From positions 22,458,017 to 22,522,016 of the forward strand of contig NC_088307.1 in the NCBI RefSeq assembly GCF_032854445.1: a DNA stretch of 64,000 bases, in the 5' to 3' direction. Shown here piece after piece: positions 12,001-23,933 of the stretch. A model generated the notes under the pieces. The model saw nothing but the letters and a program-made list of their open reading frames with translations. It was not told the origin of the DNA and searched no databases. The DNA comes from Liolophura sinensis. Taxonomy: Eukaryota > Mollusca > Polyplacophora > Chitonida > Chitonidae. The position numbers were made by a program, and so were the translations under genes. Position 1 is the stretch's first letter; each line of letters opens with the position of its first letter.

Positions 12001-12894
12001 TTTTCTCTGGCAAACATTGTATGCAGCCTGGTAGGGCTTGCCACGTACAAACGACGGGCTATGCTTATATACCGCGGAAAACACATTGTTTCTCTCTTCA
12101 AAGCTATGGTAGAGCAAGAAGTGAAAATGGTGCATCTGTGTTTTAGACACCGGCCGGATCGGTTCTTTGGACAATATGTCAAGATTAATCCCTATGTCAG
12201 TATAAATGACAACAATTTAAGGATTACGCTGGAATAGTTTGTTGTTTTTATTAATATAATGTACTGGTAGTTTGTATCTAGTCCTTTTCTCATTTTTAAC
12301 ATGTAAACGATGCAGTGACCATTGTATGTCCTGAACTTTAGTGAATTTATTTTCAAAACAAAAAAAACGAAGCCACTATGTGGAGCAGGTTCGAATCTTT
12401 CTTGCTCTCTCTCTGTTTTTCTTTTCTTTTTTTTTTTGCCAATATTACTTTTTGAGATAAGCTTTAGGCTGTCATGCATAACAATCTGATGCATTGTTAT
12501 CATGAATTAGAATGAATACTTGCTAATACAAGTTATTGTATTACGTAACGTGGGTCAACGAAAGGGAAATCATACGCGAATCCTTGTTGAGAGCTATCAT
12601 AACATGTCATGCGTAGCGGTAGGATGAACATTTGTAATATATGTATTTAACTGATTCGTGCATAACTGACTGCGTGTTCAGTAATTTTTCAGAAAGTTAC
12701 ATTTGTGGTGCAGTGATTTTTTCAACTCTCCATTGTGGGCTAAAAACTATATTTCAGTGCGACAACAGCAGTCTACCATTTTTAGATTTTATGACCTATA
12801 CTTTGCTCTGTATGTTTTGAGCTTTGTATGTATTGAGCTTTGTAAGCCGCATGCTTGCCAGATAACAGGAAAATAAGAATAAAACAGAACTGAA
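12001..12894. other. No gene recognised
   Basis: About 900 bp of AT-rich sequence with homopolymer runs (T10 near 12430). No supported feature. Confidence 0.4.
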
Positions 12895-13080
12895 AAAGAA
12901 TTAGCCTCACGAGTGTGTCAGCAGCTGTCAATCACAGCTGTAGTCAGTTTTGCTTCTTGAGGTGCACAGTTTCTTGCACTGGGGCCGATTCCCAGCCTTA
13001 TCATAACAGGCCCTTGAATGTGTATGAAAAATTGGAGTGACGCGATTTACCAAGAGACAAAAGTAGGGTGAGAAGCATCT
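12895..13080 (+). repeat. Dispersed repeat family C, partial copy
   Basis: Shares gtcagcagctgtcaa, gcttcttgaggtgcacagtt and tcttgcactgg with copies near 36.5 and 40.2 kb. The 3' tail found in those copies is missing here. Confidence 0.55.
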
Positions 13081-13479
13081 TTATTTGATCAAGCTAGTGA
13101 TGTCAGGTACCATCTGATTTGATTTACTGAGCCATTCGCCCCTTACCGGAAGCCATATTCGATTTCATTTTGTACAGTTCCGGTCACGTGACTTATCGTG
13201 AACTTGTTCCCGTGTTGGTGGCACAATTCTTACGAGTGGCATTGAATGTCTAATTGATGATGCCACAAAAGCACTGGTAAAGATCACTTGGATGGCGTTA
13301 AAAGGAGCTAGTACAAGATTCCTACTGTCCTCTCGTGGAAAAGAAAATGGTTAGCAACGATACCCAGGTCGAAGTGGGTTCCAAATGCTTGGTATCGGAT
13401 GTGTTCGGATCCTTTTGAAGAACGTAGCTTCTAAAGTCAGCAATGATGAAACACAGGGTTTTCAGTAACGTTTCCAATG

Positions 13480-14260
13480 ATGTCTAATGAATTGCAATTA
13501 ACATAACTTAACTTTTTACTTAGTTCTGGTTAATCCATGGTGCTAAGGCGTGTGTAAATTTCTACTATTTATTATATGGACTGTTGATATAAAACCCTGA
13601 TTGAGGTGTGACCATTTGCCAGCTATTGCACTGTCGTCGATGCTATGGTTATACGCTCTGTTCTGTACATCTTTAATTATACTATACGTGTGGATGTCAT
13701 ACGTTACTAAAGACTGTGGAGTTACTTTGATTGTCGGCTTAAAAGTGTAAGTAAAATCTAAGTGTCAGGGTGACTTAATTTACTGTGTATAGTTCATATG
13801 GCTATTACATGAGGCACATCCCATACTAGACCAAAAGTTTATAACTAGAACTTTTTTCTGATAGCCCTCACGTCATGGTCTTCAGCGGCAGTATGCTGTT
13901 AGGCCTGTTAGTCTGCTCGCTCTGGGTAACTTGTTTGGAATAAACAACTCACTTCCGACAAAAAACTATACACAAACACATAGGTAGGCCTACTGGGTGA
14001 TTGTATGTTAAATGTGATGAGAACGCAGCATTTTGAGTAATTCTAGATTGTTGACGTCTAATAAATTACAGTTAACACCAATGCATTTCTTTTACGTAAA
14101 TCTGGTTAAGCCATGATACTAGATTGCTTCTATTTCTGCATTTACTGGAACATTTAGAACAAAGGAACATGGTCAAGAGGGCGTGTTTCACTGCTTACGT
14201 GTCACCATTTGCCAGCCATCACACTGCCATCACAGCTCTAGTCTTACTCTCTAAGCTAGA
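13480..14260. repeat. Dispersed repeat family D, two inverted copies
   Basis: Two copies in the opposite orientation to copy 1. The first runs from about 13480 to 13690 with ataaaaccctgattgaggtg and gcactgtcgtcgatgct. The second, about 14040 to 14260, has gacgtctaataaattacag and ccatcacactgccatcacag. Neighbouring sequence to 14550 shows nothing else recognisable. Confidence 0.5.
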
Positions 14261-14552
14261 CGTCTTGAACAATATTGTATTCCTGTATATATCAGGATAT
14301 TATAAAAAGTGGATTTTAAATGTAAAATATAAATCTATTGGCCCTAATACTACGGTAAAATATTCATAAACATTTAACAGGTTATATAATTGCTTTCAGG
14401 TGGAACAAACAGGCAACCAGGCACACGGGGATTGATTAAATCAATTTTTCCAGGAACGGACACAAATGTCGTCAGGAGAACCACACAGATATCAGAGAGC
14501 GCATTCAGAAGTGGTTATAAATAAACAGAATACAAAGGCCCCAGTCAAAATA

Positions 14553-14576
14553 TACTATCCAAAAAAAGAAACGCAT
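14553..14576 (+). repeat. Tc1-like left terminal inverted repeat
   Basis: 24 bp beginning tactatccaaaaaaagaaac. It is the exact reverse complement of 16063-16086. Confidence 0.95.
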
Positions 14577-14749
14577 AACCCGGTTTTTTGCGGTGGTGAT
14601 GCAGTCTTTTCAATTATGCATAACTAAATAAGAATTGCTATTCTGCAAATATTTTTTTTACACAGATTAAGGAAGGGTCCATATCTAGACAACAAGGCCA
14701 TCAACTTGAGGTAAAACACTCACAATGAGTCTCCCACTTGAGTGGAATG

Positions 14750-15757
14750 TCAGTATCTGTTGTGACCACCACGGGCACGAATAACAGTTCTGACACGCCT
14801 TGTCATGGACTGGATGAGACGCTGGATAGAGGCCTGGGGAATGTTCTGCCAGTCCTCCTGCAAACATGCAACTTGCTCTTGAAGCGTTTGGGGTTGAGGT
14901 TGACGTTGGCGTAGACGTCGATCAAGTTCATCCCACAGATGCTCAATTGGGTTAAGATCCGAGGAACGGGACGGCCAGGGTAGCACATTTACATTGTTTT
15001 CGGCGAGGAAGTCCCTTGTGACACGTGCCGTGTGCGGTCTGGCGTTGTCCTGCTGGAACAACTCCCGCTGAACGTCAATGACAGGTAAGAGGTGTGGCTG
15101 CAGGATGGTGTCTCGGTAGCGTACGGCCGTAAGATTTCTCTGAACGTGGACAAGATTTGTACGACCAGTATACGATATTGCTGCCCACATCATCACACTC
15201 CCTCCACCAAATCTGTCCACTTGGCGTACGCAGTTAGGGGCATAACGTTCGTGAGCACGTCTGTAAACCCGTTTTCTATCATTACGTCTCTGCAATAGGA
15301 ATCTGGACTCATCACTGAACCAAATGCGTCGCCAGTTGCGTAGATTCCATGCAGTCACGTTGTTACACTATCGGAGGCGATTGGAGCGATGGTGAGGACG
15401 CAGCACGATCCCAACATAGGGCCTCCTGGCTCTCAGTCCATGTTCCCTCAGCCTGTTCCGCACTGTCTGACCTGATATCCTCCTCAGTCCCGGTATGCTG
15501 GCTGCTGTAATTTCAGCTGTAGCACAACTGTCACGCGAATGGAGGACCCTTATGTAGCGATCTTGGGCTGCTGTAGTGACACTTGGTCGACCTGAACGCC
15601 GACGGTCATTTGTTGTCCCAGTATTGATGTAGCGGGCAGCAAGCCGTGAAATTGTGCTCTGGCTGACGTGTAGGCCCCTAGAAATGGAGGATTGGGACTT
15701 TCCAGCTTGAAGTCTTCCAATGCCAATATTTCTTGTGACAGTGTCAAGACGTGGCAT
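14750..15757 (-). pseudogene. Tc1-like DD34E transposase with one nonsense codon
   Basis: Reading starts at ATG 15757 (MPRLDTVTRNIGIGRLQAGK) and stays in one frame to 14750, about 335 codons, the usual length for Tc1 transposases. The first third is the paired-type DNA-binding region: helix-turn-helix around SQSSISRGLHVSQSTISRL, then an RRSGRP linker. The catalytic core follows with FSDESRF (first Asp), FQQDNARPHTA (second Asp) and DLNPIEHLWDEL (Glu). I count 34 residues between the second Asp and the Glu, giving DD34E. A single TAG at 15368-15370 interrupts the frame between the two domains, where related proteins usually have Trp before the next segment, so a one-base change is likely. The protein would cut and paste the element in the nucleus; as it stands the product is truncated before the catalytic core. 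Confidence 0.93.
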
Positions 15758-16062
15758 GTTGAATCAGCTTGAAAACACCACTTGAAAGACGCCGATTTCC
15801 GGCGCGAAGTTGCGGTTTTATAGTCACACACTGCATGCTTTCCATGCGTATGTTCGGCGTGTAAGGCTGCACGTGATGCAGTGTGGTGCTGTATTTTTTA
15901 CTTCTTCCAAAAGCGGCCTCCAAACTCAACATTTTCAACCAAGAAATGTTTTGAGGAATAAAATGTGTGCTAACTGTGACTATTAACAATATTAAAACAC
16001 ATTTTGCTCATGAAATGAAGACAAAATGTATTTATTTCATTTTAAAATAAAACAAAACACCT

Positions 16063-16086
16063 ATGCGTTTCTTTTTTTGGATAGTA
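16063..16086 (-). repeat. Tc1-like right terminal inverted repeat
   Basis: 24 bp that match 14553-14576 exactly in inverted orientation and end at a TA dinucleotide. Confidence 0.95.
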
Positions 16087-16088
16087 TA

Positions 16089-17074
16089 CATGGTCATGTT
16101 CCTGTGTCAAATGCTTTTTGGCAAAGAACAGATCATGATTATGTAGTTACAAGGACAGATACTGAGCTGTCTACAACTAGCTCAGGATGTCATTTGTAAC
16201 CACTTCTGATCGATTTATCAATCTTGCCACGGATCAATCAGTATGGTAGGCACTTCCATTGCAAAGTAAGTATTGGTGGCTTCTAGTTCATTGTGGAAAT
16301 TTCATTGCTTTCTTGCAATTTTGCAATCCATAAGACCATTAAAGCACTCTTCAACTGGAAAACAAAATTTCAACAAAGATCAGTCTCACCTTAGATTTTT
16401 TAAGAGCGCATCATACAAAACAATGTGAACATACCACATGTTGGACAGACCTGCTGAGCCGTCCTCGACAGAGATCTAAGACCAAATGTTTACCAGCTGT
16501 GCCTATCTCTGTTATTTCAAACTACCCATCATTCGACCAAGGAAACAAATTATTTGGAATGAAGAATGAGCATGTAAATGTGTATACCACAAATCAGCAA
16601 CAACAGGACTGGTGTCATTGGGTATCAAACTTTTGCCATCTGTGTTTGTTCGCCCAATTGGATTACTTTTAGAAACCCTTGTCATGGAATGAAATGGACT
16701 GGCGTTCAGGTGCTTGAAACACGTGTTTTATTCTATTCTTTTTTGTTTTCCCTCTATTTTATGGAGGGAATTTTACAGTAAAAAAAAAACGGTTGATTTA
16801 CCCTCTTCAGATAAGGGTATCATAAAGTCTGTGCATTTGCTTACATTAGGCTCTGTACCTGTGGGCTAGATAGAAGTGCTAGGGATCTGTACATCTGCAC
16901 TGAGTAGTTGCTGTTCACCATTTACAACCCACTAAGTACGCTATCTGCACATTTCATGACAAGATCTTCAGTGAAATTTCAATTGGTAACCTGTACCACA
17001 TATTCAGTGATTCAGTTCTCATTTCAAAAAGAATTCTAAATTTTGCTTTCTACATGTACCGTTCAATGAAATGG
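16089..17074. other. No gene recognised
   Basis: About 1 kb without a supported feature. Confidence 0.4.
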
Positions 17075-17215
17075 TAGACTTAAAGGGGTTCATTTAAGTC
17101 TCTGTCTGTCATGGCTATGAATGATTCGGATTTTGTAGCATTTCTTATGTTTGGGCTATCTAATAAGAAAGACAGTATTAACTTTTTTAGTCAGAAATTT
17201 AAATGCAAACAAGAC
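17075..17215 (+). pseudogene. LINE 3' fragment related to the 11 kb relic
   Basis: Encodes SVMAMNDSDFVAFLMFGLSN, closely similar to the segment near 11900-11970. This is a second 3' fragment of the same LINE family. Confidence 0.5.
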
Positions 17216-18091
17216 AGTTGACCGTATTTGGGGGGTGTGGGAACAGTAACAAACATTTTTGAAAACAGTTTTGAAGAATGAGAACATATGGTAACGTTGA
17301 TCCTAGATTACTCAATTTAAGCAATCTGACAGCAGCGGGTACACGGAAGAATAGAATAACCCGTATTCAACATCCATGAAAATCTGGCGAGTGCCGCAGA
17401 ACTTTCATTTTCCAAGCAGGAGTAACAATTGTGGAAAGGCGTGTTAATTTACGTGCACACTGAACTTGTTGATCTGACAGAAGTGTACTCAATAGTTATG
17501 GGCTGATGTCAGAATATAAATCCTCCATCGTCCTTCTATGTGTGTTTACAAATTACCTGATGAATGTTAAACATATACATGTGAGTATAAATATCGGCAA
17601 TAATGATGACCCATGCTTTTTCGGTTTATTTGGTTACTAATTGAGTAAAAAAAACAATCTGAAAAACAAATCTGAATCTTTGTTTCATGAAAAGACTCCT
17701 TGGTGATTTCACCGGTCTCACTGATCTTGTTTTATGGGTATAAATTTTAAAGACGAAGTTTTTTGCTTTGTATTAAGCACTTACAACAGTCATCGTTGTC
17801 ATGATAGGATTGGATTAATACAGTATTTTTGAATTTCCGTAATACAATTTTCGTCTTAAAATTTTAAAACACTAAGGCATTTCAACCCCAAGGCACCCTC
17901 TTAAGGTGAAATGCTGAGGTTAATTTTTGGTTTAAGTACTGGTTCGGTGAGAAATATACGAACCATTACATGGTTTACCGATTATCATTAGTTTTTATCA
18001 AAAATTAGGAAGATGAAGTACTTAATAAAGTGAGGAAGTTGAGGCCTAAGGTGACAAAGTATTTGAGTCTGCACAATGATTATGTGGGACC
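17216..18091. other. No gene recognised
   Basis: About 870 bp of AT-rich sequence without a supported feature. Confidence 0.4.
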
Positions 18092-18330
18092 TCCACGACC
18101 GAGGTGGTTGACGTGCCAGCGTGGCCCAATGACCCAGGTGTCTCTCACCAATGCGGTCGCTGTCATTCTGGCTACCTTTCACGTTGTACATAGGAAGGTC
18201 TTCAGCAATCTGCTGATAATCGTAGGTGTCCTCCACGCTCTGACTGGTTTCCTCTCATCATAATGCTGGCCGCTGTTGTATAAGTGTAAATACCTACGAG
18301 TACGAAAAACACCAATCAAATAAACAAAAA
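18092..18330 (+). mobile_element. SINE family A, diverged full-length copy
   Basis: All segments of family A can be followed but with many substitutions, including a damaged A-box and B-box; the tail reads acgaaaaacaccaatcaaat. An older copy than those at 6.7 or 45.8 kb. Confidence 0.75.
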
Positions 18331-18339
18331 ATAATAATG

Positions 18340-18540
18340 CCGTCTGCCATGATCAAGTGGTAAACATGCTAACGCATCACACTAGCTCCAGAACCTCCCA
18401 CCAATGTGGTGTGTTCAATTCAAGCTCATGCCAGCTTTCTCTCTGTTTCTGTGGGTCTGATGTCAACCTGCAGATTGTCCTGTATTACCCCTGGGCTCTG
18501 TCCGTCCAACGGCATACCATAATATGAACCGCCAATAAAT
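18340..18540 (+). mobile_element. SINE family A, very diverged copy
   Basis: Adjacent to the previous copy. Still recognisable are taaacatgctaacgcatcac, cccaccaatgtggtgtg and tcaacctgcagattgtcc. The tail is lost. Confidence 0.5.
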
Positions 18541-19520
18541 TGTCAATGCATTTCATTATTTTGGACACAACCAATCCACTTTGCGATCTGCCTTATCATC
18601 AAAACCATGAAACACATTTTCACGGGAAAGTACAACAAACAGTGGCGTCTGCAATCTCAGCTTGAATATACTCTGGTTCTATCAACAGTCGCCAACAGGC
18701 AAAGCAATGAACAACCTGATTTGTCTCCAAGTTTACATGTAGAAGTCAGTATAATACCTAGCTGTTCTCGCAAGGCACGCTGACAAGGGATGTGGATGGC
18801 CGAGTTAAGGTGGATTTCTCTTTTTAATCAGTTTGGGTAAAATACGCTCTTTGAAAAAACGCACGAGTTTAGACATGAACTTTGCGATAATAAATGGTCA
18901 AAAGTCACAGATGTTACTCCTATTCCCATGTGGCGCTTACCACAAAATCACAACTACCCAGTCTGGTGACTGCCAGGGCACAATGTACGAGAGTCAGATA
19001 CCCTTCACACGAGTTTTTGAGCACCACACAACCGTCTGAAGACATCTGCATTACAGACTTCTTACGAGTTCAGACAAATGTTTGTCACGATGCGAGTAAG
19101 GACATTTAATTTCAACCAGACGTCGCGGGTGGCGATCACAGGATGCTATGCCACCCGGTCTTGCGAATAGGAAACTATATGTTGTATGGACAAAAAGATC
19201 AGTGATACCGACTCTACGGAATCTTCACAAACTTTTATTCAAAAAGAAAATTAAGACAGCAATTAACTAAAACTAATATTTATCGAAACGGAAGATCTCT
19301 TGAAACTTCGGTAAAAATGGGTGCAAAGTATTGGTAACAACAGGTGACAAAAGGTTAATGATTTAATAATATGGAAATGTTGCATGACCTTGTGTAAGCC
19401 GTGCCCAACACTATTTAACCTCTATGATACTTTGGCTCACTCGGCCTTGGACCGCGGGCTTCTGTGAATGAAGATTAAACTCCCTTGTTATTCCTGCTAT
19501 ATTCAAATCTGAATGAAATG
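18541..19520. other. No gene recognised
   Basis: About 980 bp without a supported feature. Confidence 0.4.
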
Positions 19521-19522
19521 TG

Positions 19523-19663
19523 TCATGCTCCTCTCATACCGTTGGGAACTGCCCAGGCATACATTATTTTTGTACAACTTGAGTCATCTGGAAACAGTTT
19601 TTGACCAGAAGCAATAAGGTCTGCGACGAAGAAGAGTGCAGCACCCATGTGACCACAGTGTAC
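19523..19663 (-). CDS. Candidate exon, DRAM/TMEM150-like membrane protein (downstream exon)
   Basis: A polypyrimidine tract and AG acceptor (ttttctccag) precede an open stretch starting at 19663: VHCGHMGAALFFVADLIASG and onward to a stop at 19523. A possible donor (G|gtatga) lies at 19540. The pattern of a His followed by GA, a hydrophobic membrane helix with Phe-Phe, and a Gln resembles the third to fourth membrane region of Frag1/DRAM/Sfk1-type proteins. The candidate partner exon at 21503-21641 would join in frame. I see no further exons with confidence, so this could be an intact gene reaching beyond recognisable parts, a pseudogene, or a chance pattern. Confidence 0.3.
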   Translation of the reverse strand, partial: VHCGHMGAALFFVADLIASGQKLFPDDSSCTKIMYAWAVPNGMRGA

Positions 19664-20029
19664 CTGGAGAAAAACTACATACGAAAATGTCATTAACGGG
19701 ACTAATGAATTATGCTTCAATTCATCTGAGTTTTTAATCTAGAAAGCAAATTTTGCATACCATGGTATGCATTTTTGGTCAGCTTTTTTATTTTTGGACG
19801 CGTTCATTTACATTTGATGTTTAACGAAGTACGTAACATTATTCCAGTTATATTCTGGTGTGTCGGCTATTGGTAGAAATATTTCAAATATTGAAATATT
19901 GCATTCAATGAGTTCAAATTTATAAAACATGTTCCCATAATACAACATGACAAATCATTCCAGAAAAAAGCACTTTCTACATGCACCATTTAAAAATAAA
20001 ATGAAACCACAAATTGCCATAATAAGGGT

Positions 20030-20440
20030 GAAAGAGAAAGCAGATACACACCCACCTTCGCTGGATTTAAAGACAATCAGACTGGTATACCTTATCTGAA
20101 ATATATTTGTACCAAGAATGAAACGGTTTCCCTCGCGCAGACTTCACAAGAGGGATAGTTTCAATTTTGACATTGTAAACTATCCTTACCTGGAAAGCAA
20201 TATACCAAAGGGTCCAGCATATGGCGTGTACATATCTGGTCTTGTAGCATTTGTCAGCTCCTGCGTGTTGTATGACAATTTCAGTCAACGGCACAAGTCA
20301 TTACTGCAAAAACTAGTGTGTTAAGGTTATTCCATCAAACATTTTCACTCCAAGTTTTACAATGAGCATAATTCTCTTGTACGTAAATATAAACAGAGTG
20401 TTCAGAATCTCAGGTGCACTGCTTCATTAGTGTGTCTAAT
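20030..20440 (+). pseudogene. Penelope-like reverse transcriptase, C-terminal fragment
   Basis: Plus-strand reading gives RRLHKRDSFNFDIVNYPYL, then ESNIPKGPAYGVYIS, then HKSLLQKLVC, a stop, and GYSIKHFHSKFYNEHNS. This matches, nearly residue for residue, the C-terminal part of the longer relic at 37.7-39.4 kb. The catalytic core is absent, so it is a 5'-truncated dead copy. Confidence 0.75.
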
Positions 20441-20454
20441 TCCGCTTAACCCGG

Positions 20455-20840
20455 GGCTAGGGACTTTATATTCATCGTGTTGAATTAGATGGCCACGTTG
20501 GATTTATAAACAGTTGCAATCAATGCGCAACTATGATACATATTTTGTCATCGACAACTTATATTCTAGCAAGGTACACAATTTGAATACTTATTTCACT
20601 CAGTCACCTAGAACATATCTTGCAAATATATCTTGGAAATATCGTATTTCCAACATCCTTGAAAACTGTTGATTACTTCTCTTTGCATGATTCTGTCCTA
20701 TTTTCGTACTTCATATACTTTCTTACTTCTGTGATGGTTTGTGATGGGAATTGGCGTTGCGATTATTGACATGGAACGTCATTATTGGTTGACAGCTGGA
20801 GTACGAATGTCTGTTCTCTTTTTAAATTCAAACGACACCA
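20455..20840 (+). repeat. Repeat family E (3' region of the Penelope-like element)
   Basis: Directly follows the RT fragment. It contains aacccggggctagggactt, a ttataaacagttgcaatcaa-like word, and then ggaattggcgttgcgattat with tggttgacagctgg. The same order of words follows the RT relic at 39.6 kb, precedes it at 37.1 kb, and recurs elsewhere. Confidence 0.7.
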
Positions 20841-21099
20841 AAGATAAAGGCCTATTTTTGACTTGGAAGTACATGTGGATCAAAATAAATAGAAAACCAG
20901 CATCCAGGTATCATTATTCAGTCTGGGAATAAGTATAAAATTACAAAATAAATTGTCACAATTGATCACTGTAGTATTACTATTGAGGCTTACAGTACCT
21001 TTGCTTTTCTCCGTCCCATGCCCTCTTGTTCTCAACTTTCGTGATGACTTAGCTATACTTTGCCCAGATGATAGTTATGTTCCTCAAGACCCTTGACCA

Positions 21100-21315
21100 A
21101 GGCCTTGATCGCACTTGGTTCCCAAATGATCTTCTTGGAAAACGACTGCTTCTCTTCGCATGATTCCGTCGTACTTTCGGACTTTGTATACTTTCGTGGT
21201 TCTTTGGTGTTTTTTGTTATACGTCGTTTTGGGAATTGGCCTTGCGATTATTGTCCTGGAACGTCCTTATTGGTTGACGGCCGGTATACGAATGCCTGTT
21301 TGGACGCATAGATTC
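21100..21315 (+). repeat. Repeat family E, second copy
   Basis: Shares tgcttctcttcgcatgattc, gggaattggccttgcgatta and tgttggacgcat-like words with the preceding copy, about 650 bp away in direct orientation. Confidence 0.65.
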
Positions 21316-21502
21316 TTTTCCTCTTAACAACAATAATGCTTATTGTCATGATCAGTATTTTACTTCAACTTCAAGACACAAAAAGTCACATCCCATATTA
21401 CCTAGCAATAATAATCAGCTGACTTATTTTCAGATCACAACACAATGTAACTAATTTCTCGAGTCCTAAAAAATAATACCACATACCACAGATACACGAT
21501 AC

Positions 21503-21641
21503 AGTGGTATTAATGGAGTAGATAATTGGCACGGTTAACAAGCAGAAGGCAAGCATAAAGATCAAATCTGATATGTCATTGCACGACTCCTTGAAAACCT
21601 TTTCGTTCTTCGTCTGAACAGTCCCGAGAAAACGGATCATG
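21503..21641 (-). CDS. Candidate exon, DRAM/TMEM150-like membrane protein (upstream exon)
   Basis: A good acceptor (tttgttcttctag) precedes 21641. The frame gives MIRFLGTVQTKNEKVFKESC and then a membrane helix DLIFMLAFCLLTVPIIYSIN, ending Thr-Thr at 21503 before a donor gtatcg. The order of an Arg-Phe/Tyr pair, a polar stretch with Asn, then a helix is what I recall for the DRAM family, and joining to 19663 keeps the frame. About 60 bp upstream is another exon-like piece (21699-21765, with an ATG in good context and a gtaagt donor) whose frame does not join cleanly. Family assignment is tentative. Confidence 0.3.
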
Positions 21642-22129
21642 CTAGAAGAACAAATAAGTGTTAATTCACAAAATGCAGGGATACAACTAGCCACTTACCT
21701 CGACGACTTGTCTTATCTCCTGCATCTGTGAATAATTGAACACATTCTTTCGTATGTACCGCCATTTTCTCTTTCATTCAACTCCTGGTTCATAGCACCC
21801 GGCTGCCACGCAAACCACTAGTCCACTGAAGTCATTCAGTGTGTTTTCACATCAGTCACATTGTCAAAATTTTTTCACTTCTGAGGTGTGCAGTTTGAAC
21901 CTCGCTCAGATTTGTTAAAGACATAAACTAAATGTACAACAGCGGTCATTTATATCAACTATTTAGACGTCAATTTAAAGACGAGTCTTACACTTTTCCT
22001 TCCATATCCTTCAACCTTCAGCCTAGGATCCCTGGTTGTTTAATGTTATAGTCCAGGACCCTTGTTACCTCCCCTGTTCTAAGAGCATTGTCACAATCTA
22101 CTATTAGTTTTCCATTTACATACATGTTA

Positions 22130-22385
22130 CGTGGCTCAGTTGGTTAGCTCGCTAGCGCAACCTGATGACCCAGCAGTCTCTCACCAATGCGATCGCTGTG
22201 AGTTCAAGTCCAGCTCATGTTGGCTTCCTCTCCGGCCGTAAGTGGGAAAGTCTGGCAGCCACCTGCGGATGGCCGTGGGTTTCCTCCGGGCTCTGCCCGG
22301 TTTTCTCCAACCGCTGGCCGCTGTCGTATAAGTGAAATACTCTTGAGTACGGCGTAAAACACCAATCATACAAACCAACAAACAA
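22130..22385 (+). mobile_element. SINE family A, full length
   Basis: Complete copy from the head (cgtggctcagttggttagct) to the tail (gagtacggcgtaaaacacca). It is flanked by a 12 bp duplication, acatacatgtta, at 22118-22129 and 22386-22397. Confidence 0.93.
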
Positions 22386-22872
22386 ACATACATGTTAACA
22401 ATTGGCCTCACAGCACTGTCCCTATATTTCCAAATTCCGGGCCTGATAATCCTGGTTCCCAGTGATAATTCCAGTCAAATTCCTATTAGGGATTGGCCGA
22501 TGAAAGTTTTCACATAATTAGCAAACAGTTGATAGGGATCAAACCCACCCAGTTAGGACACCGGTAAAACATGACTTTTCACAATTAGAATGAAAGTATT
22601 TTTATACCTACAATGAAACTTTGAGAATGAAGAGAAAATGTATCTCAAAGCTGCAGGGGATAATATACCGGACCCCAAAGAATTTATGGTAAATTGTAGC
22701 CTGACAGGTCCGCAAGTCTTGCTTGACATTAAAGTCATTTGACCATAGAATAGTCCCACATGATTTAAAAGCAGTGGATAAGTAACAGACAAATTCAAAC
22801 AAAGACAAATTAAAGCAAAGACAATAAATTAGTGACATATTGTCCAAGTGTACTCCAGCCCACTTACCTCCC

Positions 22873-23933
22873 TTTTAACGCTCAAAATTCATTGTGAATT
22901 CCAAACTTAAGGCCGTCATAACTTCCCAATCACTAAGATATCTTCATTCAGAATAACGTTCGAGAAGCAGTTCTATAGCTTGTAAGAAAAAGTTAAGAGT
23001 TTTCATCATTATTACACAGTATAATCTCATTCCTTTCATCATTTTGCCAATTTTCACATGTCATTTTACACGAACTCCAAATCGGGTTAGTACTGCAAGA
23101 AAGGCAGTTTAGAGGAATTTCGGTGGCTGAAAAATGGGAATAAAATAAGGAAAAGCGCAATTAGTATACACCAATTCCTGTTTGTTGGTGGAAATGCATA
23201 ACCATGGTTTCTTGACGAAATTTTGTACATTGTCTGGGTTTATGGAGTCAGTAACAGCAAAAAGACGGCCTTGATAATTGCAAAACAATGAAAACCATCC
23301 TCATATTCCAGTGCACACTCTAAAGACTGATCATGAGCGACACACCATTGACACAGGGTCAGGCTCAATTATTCCACCCCCTAAACCACTACTCTTAACC
23401 TCTATCAACAGGCCTCCCAGTTACTGGCCATCACCAATGTCGGCCATTCGGCAGTGTACCACTCAACCCGTCGCTAATCACATGAATAAAACACATTACA
23501 GTTATTGTTATACAGCTTCTAAAGTGTGGAAGAAAAGTTGATGTAAGCAAGGTTGTTCTCTGAATGCCAGACCAGCTATAGCAATAAGAAGTGACAGACA
23601 GTTCCAAACTGGGAATACATGACCCCCAAACCATCAGGTCGTATGTCTACAAAGAAATGGATTGAGAAATGTCCATCCAAGTAATTACAGCCAGTGCTGA
23701 ACGCATCGGGATGATACTAAATGACACCGAGAAAAATGGGTACCTGTAACAAAGCATCTATCAACACAATCTGTTGTAATACAACATAGTCGAGGGCAAG
23801 GGCCAGAATGAGTAGACAAGCAGACTGTACAGCATCTCAGGTGATTTCCACAAGCTGTGACATGGGGCAGACACTAAAGGGTAATCTTGGGCTGTAGAGC
23901 TTGTTGGTTAACTCTGTTAACTCTTTTAACGCT
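22873..23933. repeat. 1 kb tandem duplication, unit 1
   Basis: Begins ttttaacgctcaaaattcat and runs to the start of unit 2. The two units stay collinear over their whole length with scattered substitutions. Unit 1 holds about 120 bp near 23400-23530 absent from unit 2. No gene is recognised inside. Confidence 0.85.

Larger units (their letters stand above)
14553..16086 (-). mobile_element. Tc1-like DNA transposon with exact terminal inverted repeats
   Basis: A 1.53 kb element bounded by 24 bp inverted repeats that match exactly and by TA on each side (14551-14552 and 16087-16088), as expected for the Tc1/mariner superfamily. One transposase frame lies between them on the minus strand. The only lesion I can see in the transposase is one in-frame stop. 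Perfect terminal repeats argue that the insertion is fairly young. Confidence 0.95.

Noticed and set aside
15092-15298. Plus-strand frame inside the Tc1-like element
   Set aside because: Complement of the transposase core.
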